Assembly: GCF_000016545.1 (NCBI RefSeq)
Contig: NC_009437.1
Coordinates: 349,501 to 413,500, forward strand
Direction: 5' to 3'
DNA: 64,000 nt
Source: Caldicellulosiruptor saccharolyticus DSM 8903
Lineage (GTDB): Bacteria; Bacillota; Thermoanaerobacteria; Caldicellulosiruptorales; Caldicellulosiruptoraceae
Shown: piece after piece, positions 55,550 to 64,000 of the stretch
Position numbering within the stretch: the first letter of the stretch is position 1
How the letters are laid out: every line of letters starts with the position of its first letter
Notes under the pieces: model-generated
Databases searched by the model: none
What the model saw: only the letters and a program-made list of their open reading frames with translations
What the model was told of the DNA's origin: nothing
Translations under genes and position numbers: made by a program

Positions 55550-57916
55550 GTGAAAGGGCAAAAAAGACCTCTACAAACTTTTTTCAAATCTTTGGCGCTT
55601 ACCTTAGCAGCACTCACAGTATTCTCTATAGGAGCTTTGGGTGGAACAATTGCAGCTTATATTAAAGCCATTCCCCCTGGAACTTTGGATGAGATTGTAC
55701 AAGATACAATAAATAACACTACAATAATATTTGATGAAATGGGCAGAGAGGTAGCTACTTTAAACAGGGGACAAAGTGGTATTAGAGTTTCATATAATCA
55801 AATTCCTAAAGACCTCATAAATGCTTTTATTGCAATTGAGGATGAAAGATTTTGGTATCACAATGGAATTGATATAAAAAGAATTATCGGAGCTTTTATT
55901 CATAATCTTCAAAGAAGAAGCTTATCTGAAGGTGCAAGCACAATAACACAACAACTTGTGAGAAACAAGCTTTTGATGTTTGAAAAGTCATTTAAGAGAA
56001 AGATACAAGAGCAATATTTAGCAATTCAGCTGGAAAAGAGACTTACAAAACAGCAGATTTTGGAAGAGTATTTAAATACAATAAACCTTGGAAATGGTGC
56101 TTATGGGGTTCAAGCTGCTGCATACACTTACTTTGGCAAAGATGTCTCAAAACTGTCCTTGGCTGAATGTGCGCTAATTGCAGGGATAACGAAAAATCCT
56201 TCTTACTACAATCCATTTAAGTTCCCTGATCATGCGAAAAAAAGACAACAGCTTGTACTAAAGAAGATGTTAGAGCTGGGGTATATCACCGAAGAAGAGT
56301 ATTATCAAGCAATTAACCAAAAGCTTGTATATGCAAAAAATAGCAACAGAAACTTGCTGCCGTACAAACATCCTTATTTTGTGGATTCGGTTATAGATGA
56401 GGCGATTAGAATACTTCAAATGCAAAGGGGAATTACACAAGAAGAGGCAGAGGACTTGGTCTATGGCGGAGGACTTAAAATTTACACAACATTGGACAGT
56501 AGTATTCAAAGTGTGATGGAAGAGGTTTTTTCAGATTCAAATTATATGCCAACAGTGAGGTATTATGACAAAAATGGGGTTCCACAACCGCAAGCAGCAG
56601 CTGTGCTGATTGATTTTAGAACAGGGGCTGTAAAAGGTATAATGGGCGGAAGAGGGAATATGAATGCGGTTCGACTTTTTAACAGAGCTACCATGTCTGT
56701 ACGCCAGCCAGGCTCTGCAATAAAACCTATTGCTGTTTATGCCTTAGCTTTAGAAAGGGGCTATGGTCCATGGAGTGTTATATTAGATGCACCTTTTTCT
56801 ATTGGAGGATATGCACCTAAAAACTGGTATGCAAATAAAACTGGCTATAGTAGCTACAAAGGTTATATGACCCTAAGACAGGCTCTTGTATGGTCGGCCA
56901 ATGTACCAGCAGTAAAGCTTGCATACAAGTTGGGTGTTCAAAATGTTTATGAAAATCTCCGAAAATTTGGATTTACTACTTTGACAGAGGAAGACAAAAA
57001 TAACTTGTCCATTGCAATTGGTGGTTTTACCTATGGAGTAAAACCAATTGAGCTGACAGCTGCGTTTGCAGCAGTTGCAAATGGAGGAGTGTATATAAAA
57101 CCACATTTTATAACAAAAATAGAAGATAGATACGGCAATACTATTAATGAGTATAGTTATGAGCGCAAAAGAGTGATGGAAGAAAAAAATGCACAACTTT
57201 TGACTGATATGTTGCAAAGTGTAGTAAAAACGGGTATAACAATTGGTACAAGTTTTAATTATCCAGTTGCTGGCAAGACAGGTACAACTGATGATAACAA
57301 AGACAGATGGTTTGTAGGCTATACCCCAGATTATGTTTTAGGTGTGTGGGTAGGAGAAGATGAGCCAAGGCCTTTGGACTATCTTGATGGAACAAATCCT
57401 GCGGTGAAGATTTTTAAAGGAATTATGGATAAGATTGTGAGTGAAAGAGGAATAAAACATTACTTTACAAAGCCATATGTGGGGTATAAAGGGTATGTGT
57501 GTAAAAAAAGTAGTTCCAGAACATATAAACAAAACATTAATACCTCTCCTTCAAATTCTGGTACACAAATTTTAAATGTTACTGCACCTTCTGCTGGCAG
57601 TATAAACTCAAATTCAAAGGAGGACCTGAATAGTAAGATAACCCAGCAAGAACCTTCCCAAGCAAAAGTTCAAAATTCATCAGGACAGAATGGCACTCAG
57701 TCAATTCTCCAGCAATTTAAAAACGGAGAGGCTATAAAACAGTCCAACACTGCACCTTCTCAACAAGCCAAGTTGAATAGTAAAGCTTCAAATGAAATTA
57801 CTGAACCACAGACGATAAAGAATAATTCAGCAGCAGGAACACAAACCAATGATATACAAAACTCGTTTCCTCAATCTAATGAACAAACTGTAAGTGACGA
57901 TATTTACAGCCACTAA
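55550..57916 (+). CDS. Class A penicillin-binding protein (PBP1A type)
   Basis: The 788-residue bifunctional peptidoglycan synthase has an N-terminal membrane anchor (about residues 12-37). A GT51 glycosyltransferase domain follows with IEDERFWYHNGID and GASTITQQLVRN. The transpeptidase domain has SAIK (RQPGSAIKPIA), SAN (VWSANVPAVK) and KTG (AGKTGTTDD). The last 120 residues are low-complexity Ser/Asn/Gln-rich. GTG 55550 has GGGGGAAGG upstream. The long disordered tail is typical of Firmicute class A PBPs. Confidence 0.96.
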   Translation: MKGQKRPLQTFFKSLALTLAALTVFSIGALGGTIAAYIKAIPPGTLDEIVQDTINNTTIIFDEMGREVATLNRGQSGIRVSYNQIPKDLINAFIAIEDERFWYHNGIDIKRIIGAFIHNLQRRSLSEGASTITQQLVRNKLLMFEKSFKRKIQEQYLAIQLEKRLTKQQILEEYLNTINLGNGAYGVQAAAYTYFGKDVSKLSLAECALIAGITKNPSYYNPFKFPDHAKKRQQLVLKKMLELGYITEEEYYQAINQKLVYAKNSNRNLLPYKHPYFVDSVIDEAIRILQMQRGITQEEAEDLVYGGGLKIYTTLDSSIQSVMEEVFSDSNYMPTVRYYDKNGVPQPQAAAVLIDFRTGAVKGIMGGRGNMNAVRLFNRATMSVRQPGSAIKPIAVYALALERGYGPWSVILDAPFSIGGYAPKNWYANKTGYSSYKGYMTLRQALVWSANVPAVKLAYKLGVQNVYENLRKFGFTTLTEEDKNNLSIAIGGFTYGVKPIELTAAFAAVANGGVYIKPHFITKIEDRYGNTINEYSYERKRVMEEKNAQLLTDMLQSVVKTGITIGTSFNYPVAGKTGTTDDNKDRWFVGYTPDYVLGVWVGEDEPRPLDYLDGTNPAVKIFKGIMDKIVSERGIKHYFTKPYVGYKGYVCKKSSSRTYKQNINTSPSNSGTQILNVTAPSAGSINSNSKEDLNSKITQQEPSQAKVQNSSGQNGTQSILQQFKNGEAIKQSNTAPSQQAKLNSKASNEITEPQTIKNNSAAGTQTNDIQNSFPQSNEQTVSDDIYSH

Positions 57917-57929
57917 AATTGGTTGAAAA

Positions 57930-58097
57930 GCGTAATTTGTAATTTACACAAAATATTGGCAAATTACGCAAGTGGAGTGAGATAAAATGCTTTGAAATGC
58001 ACATATAAGATGCAGTTGATTCAAAAATGGGAGATTTTAGAGTCTGCCATTGCGTAGCTTGCCACTTGATGAGTAAGTGAAAGTGGTACTGCTACGT
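57930..58097 (+). repeat. Two inverted repeats upstream of the oppA remnant
   Basis: GCGTAATTTG (57930-57939) and CAAATTACGC (57960-57969) are perfect reverse complements after the PBP gene. A second, stronger structure pairs GCGTAGC and GCCACTT (58052-58067) with AAGTGGT and GCTACGT (58081-58097). Neither has a T-run. They may be regulatory leader structures or relics of a deleted gene's control region. Confidence 0.45.
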
Positions 58098-58135
58098 AAA
58101 AAATGTACAAAAATTTTACCAAAAGAAGAATTTTT

Positions 58136-58568
58136 ATGAAGAAGCGTTTATTTGCTGTACTTATTCTTATTATATTCTTATTAGCAGGCTTACTAATTAG
58201 TTCTTATTACAAATCAACAGTAGCTGGAGCAAAGCAGGTTTTAACCTATATCAATAGTGCTGAGCCAAGATATTTGGATCCTGCAAAAAATACTGCCTAA
58301 GATGCAGCAAATATCCTATAGTGATATTAACGATACAAACTGGAGTCATAAGAAATACGATGCATTGATTGATAAAGCCAAAAAAACGGTAAATCCAAAA
58401 GAAAGAATGAAATATTTAATGCAAGCAGAGAAAATTTTGATGGACGAAAGTGTTATTATACCAATTTATTTCTATTCAAAGGCGTATTTACTAAGAGATT
58501 ATGTAAAAAATTACTACATGTCTCCACTTGGTTTTAACTACCTTATGTACGCTAAGATTGAAAAGTAA
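58136..58568 (+). pseudogene. Oligopeptide-binding protein (OppA type) deletion remnant
   Basis: The 5' piece encodes a signal peptide (MKKRLFAVLILIIFLLAGLL) and the start of the mature protein (TYINSAEPRYLDPAKNT). It then stops at 58298-58300. In a second frame the C-terminus of the same family follows (TNWSHKKYDALIDKAKKTV, EKILMDESVIIPIYFYSKAY) to 58568. Some 400 or more residues between are missing, so a large internal deletion occurred near 58290-58320. It cannot make a working binding protein. Confidence 0.88.
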
Positions 58569-59447
58569 ATAAAAATAGAAAAATACAAAAAGGGAAGGGC
58601 TATGATTTAAAAAAGTTCTTCTCACCTATTCTACATACATGAATATTGCTATTATTTATGATTGCTCCTCATGTTTCTGCATATCCTCAGTAGATAAAAA
58701 TCAGTCTTACTATCTGCTTTGATTATTCCAAAATATGGCATGACGCTTAGAAAATAAATTTCCTTTCCCCAAACGACTTTTCAAAATATCTCTGCAAAAA
58801 GTATTTATCACGTCCTGTTTTTGTACTTTTGGTTTCTTGGAGTTTATTGTTAGTCGGGTTACAAATTGAAGATTGTTTTAAAAGGTCCTTGAAGTTTGGT
58901 GAAAGAAATTATATAATCATATAATAAAACCTGGCAAAAAAAAAAAAAAAAAACATTATATGGAATTTAATGGAAAAACTAACCTTCTGGCAAATGTGAA
59001 GGGCAGAAAAAGAAGGCAAGGAGGTTTTTGTTTTCTACATGCTGCAAACATTTGAAAAGTAATAATTATATGCTTTGTTGTTAGCCTTAAATGCACAAAT
59101 GCAAGCTATTCAAGGCAATATTTGACTTGAAAAAAAGGCAGCTGGTAAAGATTAATGCCAGGTGCTTTTTGTTTTATACAAAAAATTTTTAATATCGTTT
59201 AACCATCAATGTGGAAGGCTAATTTTTTTATGTTAGATTTCATTTATTTTATTTGTTTTTTTCACAATAGCTTTATTGTTTTTTATAAAGATTTAACCTA
59301 AAGTTTTTACTTCAATTTTAGAATTGTCTTTAATTATTGGTTCTACTTTGTATTGGGGATTACCAGGTAGATTAGTATCCTATATATATTCTAAGGCTCA
59401 ATGGAGTCATGATTTATTAAGCTTTTGTTAAGGTGGGAGGAGCAGTT
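58569..59447. other. Long gene-poor interval
   Basis: The stretch has many stops in all frames. It contains an 18-A homopolymer (58936-58953), a terminator (59138-59170) and a protein-like open stretch ending at 59430 (STLYWGLPGRLVSYIYSKAQ), which may be the tail of a lost membrane protein. It looks like decayed coding DNA between two pseudogenes. Confidence 0.5.
59138..59170 (+). terminator. Terminator-like hairpin in the gene-poor interval
   Basis: GCAGCTGG (59138-59145) pairs with CCAGGTGC (59158-59165) with one mismatch, followed by TTTTTG. No intact gene ends just before it. Confidence 0.6.
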
Positions 59448-60992
59448 ATGTATGATGTGGTCGAAGAGAAAATCAAACAATATGAAAAATTGTTAATTGA
59501 AATGTGGACTGCATCTGAGAAGTATCTTGGCAGAACTTCTGTCCAGTTTTTATTAGAAAGAGTTGTATGGGAACTTTCAGCAGAATACAAGGAAATAGAA
59601 TTACTTTACTTTGATGAAAATGAAATATCATGTAAAGAGATATTAACAGTTTTAAAGAAAAACCCAGAATATCCTGTAGACGGAATGTTTAGGCAGTTTA
59701 TCACAAGTTACGTTGAGATTCTGAGTAGGTTGATCGGTAGTGAAAATGCAGGTAAGCTCATGGAAATACTACGCCAGGAAATGAATGAGGTGTGTTTTGA
59801 TTCAAGGAAGGGCAAAGAAGATGGAAAGATTGAAAACGGGGTATTAAAAATCTTGACCGTATTCTTGATGGAGGCATACCGTTGTATTCGTTTAACATTG
59901 TTTCTGGTGCGCCAGGCAGTGGAAAAACAATATTTGTTCAAAATATAGTGTTTAACAGTGCAAGAAATGGACTTAAGAGTTTATACTTGACAACTATTTC
60001 AGAATCACAATTTAAGATGGTAAGACATTTACAAGAATTTGAGTTTTTTCTGACGATTTACTTGGCGGCAAGTTTATTTATGACCGTCTTGAGTGAATTT
60101 GCAATTGCGGATGAGATTTTTCATCTTTATGGACAGGAGGAAAAGAAGTTCCAGAAAAGATATTTGCGTATCTTAAAGATGAGGGGGACTTCTTTTGAAC
60201 AAGGCGAGCATTTGTTTGAGATTACTCCTGCAGGGATAAAAGTGTATCCCAGAATAAAACCGGCTGGGGAAGAGCTTCAGTATGAAGTCAAAGCGGAGAA
60301 AAAAGGATTTGGAATCAGAGATTTGGACGAGATGCTAAATGGTGGCCTACCAGAAGGAACTATTACTATCATCTCAGGTGGGACTGGTACAGGCAAGACC
60401 ACGTTTGCTCTTAAATTCTTACTTGAGGGGGCTGAGATAGGCGAGAAGGGATTATTGCTTTCTTTTGAGGAACCTCTTGCTCAGCTTAAGAGTAATGCCC
60501 ATTTTCTCGGGATGGGAAATGGATAGATATTTGAAAGATGGTCTTTTGGATATCAGGTTCATTTCTCCAATTGAACTTGGTGTAGATAAGCATGCTTTTA
60601 AAATAATGGATATGATAGAAAAAGATAGAGTTGAGAGGTTTGTGATTGATAGTATATCTTCTTTTGAAAGCAGTGTATCTGATATCCAGAAGTATAAAGA
60701 TTACCTTTGGGCAATAGCACAGGAACTCAAAAGGAGGCATATTACTACAATATTTACTGTACTTAACGAGGACCTGTTTTCGCCATTAGTAATTACTAAA
60801 GCTCAAATATCATTTATCGCAGATAACATAATTGGGCTAAGATACGTCGAAAGTGAGTCAAATATCAAAAAAGCTCTTGGAATCCTCAAAGCACGTGGAA
60901 TTAATCACAGCCGTGACCTCAGAGAATATGAGATTGCACCAAACGGAATAAGTATTCTTGGGAAATTAGATAAAGCAAATATGTTGAGATGA
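59448..60992 (+). pseudogene. KaiC-like dual RecA-domain ATPase, decayed
   Basis: An N-terminal helical region of about 130 residues (unrecognised) precedes two RecA/KaiC domains with P-loops SGAPGSGKT (near 59910) and SGGTGTGKTTFAL (near 60380). Lesions are visible. A missing A near 59850 breaks the frame before LDRILDGGIP. A frameshift near 60050 and a deletion near 60090 remove the Walker B part of the first domain, joining DDLLGGKFIYDRL to SEFAIADEIFHLYG. An extra A near 60513 breaks the second domain after NAHFLG. The Walker B strand of domain two (RFVIDSISSFE) survives. It is part of a signalling cluster with the next two genes. Confidence 0.85.
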
Positions 60993-61003
60993 GGTGCTGA
61001 TAT

Positions 61004-62416
61004 ATGCCAACAAATCTTTTACTAAGTGTTTCATTAAAATATTGGCAGGATTTTCAGGATACTCTTGCCAAAGCAATGGACACCAACATTTATATATTTG
61101 ACGCAAATGCCAATCCTTTTTCCAAATTCAGCCAACAAGTTGAAGTGTGTAAAGATGTAAACGAAGGGAATAAGGTCTGTAACGAAAAGTGTATTCATTT
61201 TTACAAAGATGTACTAAATTCCATAGAAGATAAAGGCATATTTACTTGTCCTTATGGAATTAAACTTTATGCCTTTCGATTGGGAACATATGCTCAAAAG
61301 ATAGGTTTTCTTATTGTTACACCAAATGGGAACCTGGCTGGAGCAGATGTGGAAGAAGTAAACGCTTTTGTTGCCAAAGCCAATAGTATTTACCAAACGA
61401 TAAATGAAGTTTTAAAGGCTGTTCTTGAAAAGAACCTTTTAGGGCTGCGTAGGCTTGAACTAAATTGTATTTATGAGATTAGTCGGCTGATGATTTCCAC
61501 TGTAGAGCTCGACAAGGTTTAAGAACTCATAATAAACTCCTTAATAATATACAAGATTGAACTGAGGTTTATTGGTCTACGAGAGGGCGACAAAGTTAAG
61601 ATAGCACAAGCTAAAGGCGAGTATGGACAACTTTTGGTCGGGAAAGAGTGGTCAATGGTTCATCCAGTGATTGAGAAGGTTTTTTCAAAGCTTGAACCTT
61701 CATTTGTGGAGATTGATAAATTAAAAACCTTAGATGGTTTCACGGATCTAGAAATTGATATTGGGAGCAAAATTATGATTTATCCACTGTGGACTTCTAT
61801 TGGTGCTGTAGGCTTATTAGGAATAATGTTTTCACCTGATTCAATGGATGAAAATGATAATAGGAATTTACAGATATATATAAACTTTGCTGCAATAGCC
61901 TTGGCTAATGCAAAGATTGTAAGCCGCTTAGAGAAAGAAGCTGAAACAGATTTTTTGACAGGTTTCTTTAATAAACGGACCATTCGAAACATATTGATTA
62001 GTGAACTTGAAAGGGCAGTTAGATACAGACTTCCTTTGGCAGTTATTTTCCTTGACATTGATGACTTTAAAGCGTACAACGACACCTTTGGTCATGTGGC
62101 TGGCGATGTTATGGTACAAAAAAACAGCAGAGATAATAAAGAATTCTATAAGGACTGTAGATATTGCGGGGCGCTTTGGTGGTGAGGAGTTTGTGATTAT
62201 TCTTCCTGGGACAGATGAAGAAGGTGCAATTGCAGTTGCAGAGAGAATTCGAAGGGCTATTTACAATATCCTTTTCCTCATAGGAAAGTGACTGCAAGTT
62301 TGGGAATAACATTAGCAAAAAGTGGTGACTCAGTCGAGTCCTTATTGGAAAGGGCAGATCAAACACTATATCAGGCAAAAAAGAAAGGGAAAAACCGCTG
62401 CTGTTTAGCTGTATAG
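61004..62416 (+). pseudogene. PocR-sensor diguanylate cyclase (GGDEF), decayed
   Basis: A PocR-type N-terminal domain with spaced cysteines (VCKDVNEGNKVCNEKC, FTCPYG) is followed by a GAF-like region and a GGDEF domain (DFLTGFFNKRTI, IFLDIDDFKAYND, GRFGGEEFVIILPG). A TAA interrupts the frame at 61520-61522. One extra A in the run at 62118-62124 and one missing base near 62272 break the cyclase. With these corrected the protein is about 470 residues with an intact GGEEF site that would make c-di-GMP. AGGTGCTG before the ATG may be the ribosome binding site. All lesions are single-base, so sequencing error in homopolymers must be considered. Confidence 0.85.
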
Positions 62417-62521
62417 AAAGCTGTTGTGTTACTTTAATTATTTTAAAACAAATAGTTTTTATCCAAAACTAAAAAACTCTTTCAATGATAAATTTATGAT
62501 AACACTGGGTGAGAGGCTACA

Positions 62522-64000
62522 ATGTTTACATTTTTGAACGATACTCCGGTAAATTTAGGATTACTAAAAGCTCTTTCAGATTTCCAAACAAAATTTAATA
62601 TAGATTATCTGAATATTGGTGTGATTGATGCTAATAAAAAAATATACGAAGCTTACAAATTTTGTAAAACTGGTGACTTTCAGCTTTCATATTTGCAGGA
62701 GAACAATGTTATTCATGTTGCCTACAACAACTTAAAACCTGTATATCATGTTGTTGAAAGTGATGACCCTATTGTTCCAATAAATAAAAGTTTTGTGGAA
62801 GAAATATGTATTCCAATAAAAGTAGAGAGTCCAAAAGATGTTATTGTTTATGTATACTTTGGGTTTGCAAATAAAACTGAAGAAGTTTCTAATATACTCT
62901 CTTCATTTTTTACTACATTCAATCTATTTGAGGTATACTCTTATGCACTTCTAAAATATTGTCAATTAACAGATATTGAAAGAATTTCAAAACTTCTTAT
63001 GGTGCTTGAAGATAGTGTAAAATTTAATCAACCATCTATCAGGTTACACGGTTTCAATGTAGCGTTCTGGACTATTGAAATAGCCAAAAAACTGAATTTT
63101 CCACAAGATGAGTTTGAAAAACTTCATTATGCAGCCTTGTTGCATGATATTGGAAAGATAAGGGTAAGAAGTAGTATAGTAAATAAAAAAGGACCGTTGA
63201 CAGAAGATGAGTATAAAGAAATTAAAAAACACGCTGAGTATGGATATATAATTACAAAGGAACTATTTGGTGATGTTTACCCTGATATTCCTTTATGGGT
63301 GAAACATCATCATGAAATGTATGACGGAAGCGGTTACCCTTCTGGCTTGAAAGGTAATGATATTCCTTTTCCAAGTAGAATTATTAAAGTTGCAGACGTA
63401 ATAGATGTTTTGTATTCTCCAAGGAGCTATAAACAAAATGTTTCTGTTGACAAAATAATTGCAGAACTCAAAAGATGTAGCAGAAAAGACTTTGATCCAG
63501 AAGTTGTAGAAGCAGCACTGCAAGTAATTGACGAAAGGATTGTATTGCCTATGGACATATTAAAAGCAACTGGTGAAAAAATTTTGCCTGCAAATCTTTC
63601 ATTACGTACTTACGAAGATGTATTCAATTTTGATGGATATTTTTACTTTAAAGAAGATCAAAGTTATTTTAAATCTACTAATGCTGTCAAAGACACAAAG
63701 GATTTGTGGAACTTGCTTTCAGCTTCTTTAGTGGTGGAAGTACTAAATTCAATATATGAGTATGAAGTTGATGTATTTCCAGTGGATGAAAATACTTATC
63801 TTGTTTCCAATATTAGACTTCTTGAGAGAAAACGTTTTGTATCAATATTATGGGACTTAGAAGCACATTTAATTACACAGGATGAGAAAAGTATCACAGT
63901 TAAGGTCAAAAGACTTTCTGGTGATTATGTGTTATTTGTATGCGAAAATGCGTATGCTTTTGACGCGAAGAATTACTACAAATTAGTACTACAATTTGAA
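62522..64000 (+). CDS. HD-GYP domain phosphodiesterase (3' end outside window)
   Basis: The frame opens at ATG 62522 after GGTGAGAGG and stays open to the window end (493 codons). The first 165 residues are an unrecognised sensor-like region. The HD-GYP domain follows: HGFNVAFWTIEIA, LLHDIGKIR, KKHAEYG and HHHEMYDGSGYPSGLKG, with ADVIDVL. Such enzymes hydrolyse c-di-GMP. It directly follows a decayed GGDEF gene, so the pair probably formed a c-di-GMP synthesis and breakdown module. No lesion is seen. Confidence 0.93.
   Translation, partial: MFTFLNDTPVNLGLLKALSDFQTKFNIDYLNIGVIDANKKIYEAYKFCKTGDFQLSYLQENNVIHVAYNNLKPVYHVVESDDPIVPINKSFVEEICIPIKVESPKDVIVYVYFGFANKTEEVSNILSSFFTTFNLFEVYSYALLKYCQLTDIERISKLLMVLEDSVKFNQPSIRLHGFNVAFWTIEIAKKLNFPQDEFEKLHYAALLHDIGKIRVRSSIVNKKGPLTEDEYKEIKKHAEYGYIITKELFGDVYPDIPLWVKHHHEMYDGSGYPSGLKGNDIPFPSRIIKVADVIDVLYSPRSYKQNVSVDKIIAELKRCSRKDFDPEVVEAALQVIDERIVLPMDILKATGEKILPANLSLRTYEDVFNFDGYFYFKEDQSYFKSTNAVKDTKDLWNLLSASLVVEVLNSIYEYEVDVFPVDENTYLVSNIRLLERKRFVSILWDLEAHLITQDEKSITVKVKRLSGDYVLFVCENAYAFDAKNYYKLVLQFE

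Noticed and set aside
58936..58953. Run of 18 A residues
   Set aside because: A homopolymer in a gene-poor interval; it could be a slippage site or assembly artefact but supports no feature.
59294..59430. Open stretch ending in a plausible membrane-protein tail
   Set aside because: No start, no family recognised, and surrounded by stops; mentioned only as possible decayed coding DNA.

Overview
The window looks like a low-GC, thermophilic, plant-biomass-degrading Firmicute, most likely Caldicellulosiruptor. This rests on codon and protein style, spore-related genes (veg, a SipL-like SPOCS/LysM protein, spoVG), a pectin-sugar cluster with GH28, GH105 and GH43 enzymes, and many IS110, IS21, IS256 and ISLre2 insertion sequences. 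The genus is inferred from recognition, not from a search. No rRNA or tRNA gene was seen.

Bases 1-12670 are a mobile-element graveyard built around a CRISPR array. The array has 43 complete, identical 29-bp repeats and spacers mostly 35-38 nt long. An IS110-family element is inserted inside one repeat, and that element's transposase is itself split by an IS256-family element with a clean 8-bp target duplication. Both outer ends of the array are cut by IS21 remnants. No leader and no cas gene is visible. A second IS110 element sits in an istB fragment, and a decayed IS256 copy joins an istA remnant to an ISLre2 remnant. Each IS110 element carries a structured non-coding segment that could be its bridge RNA. 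Three transposase genes have their Shine-Dalgarno sequence inside an inverted repeat.

Bases 12900-23810 are chromosomal housekeeping: veg behind a near-perfect sigma-A promoter, sipL-like, murC, purR behind paired PurBoxes, spoVG, a secreted protein of unknown function, a divergent polysaccharide deacetylase, a membrane protein, a nucleoside deaminase and an RsbW-like ATPase. Bases 23900-40950 form a sugar-acid and pectin locus. It starts with a DeoR regulator, an FGGY kinase, a class II aldolase, a TIM-barrel isomerase and a 2-hydroxyacid dehydrogenase. It continues with an IclR regulator whose 3' end is replaced by an IS256 insertion, then eda, kdgK, kduI and kduD, a sugar-binding protein, and GH43, GH105 and GH28 enzymes. 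GH28 and GH105 would release galacturonate and unsaturated uronates. KduI, KduD, KdgK and Eda would then turn unsaturated uronates into pyruvate and glyceraldehyde 3-phosphate.

Bases 41030-53800 lie mostly on the minus strand: a GH2 beta-galactosidase, a Gld-type ABC system (ATPase, permease, GldG, DUF4340), a coiled-coil protein, a Na+/Ca2+ exchanger-type carrier and a Ca2+/Mn2+-type P-type ATPase preceded by a yybP-ykoY-class (Mn2+) riboswitch. Bases 54200-64000 hold an IS481-like transposase, a class A penicillin-binding protein, and a run of decayed genes (oppA remnant, KaiC-like ATPase, PocR-GGDEF protein). An apparently intact HD-GYP protein follows and runs off the end of the window.
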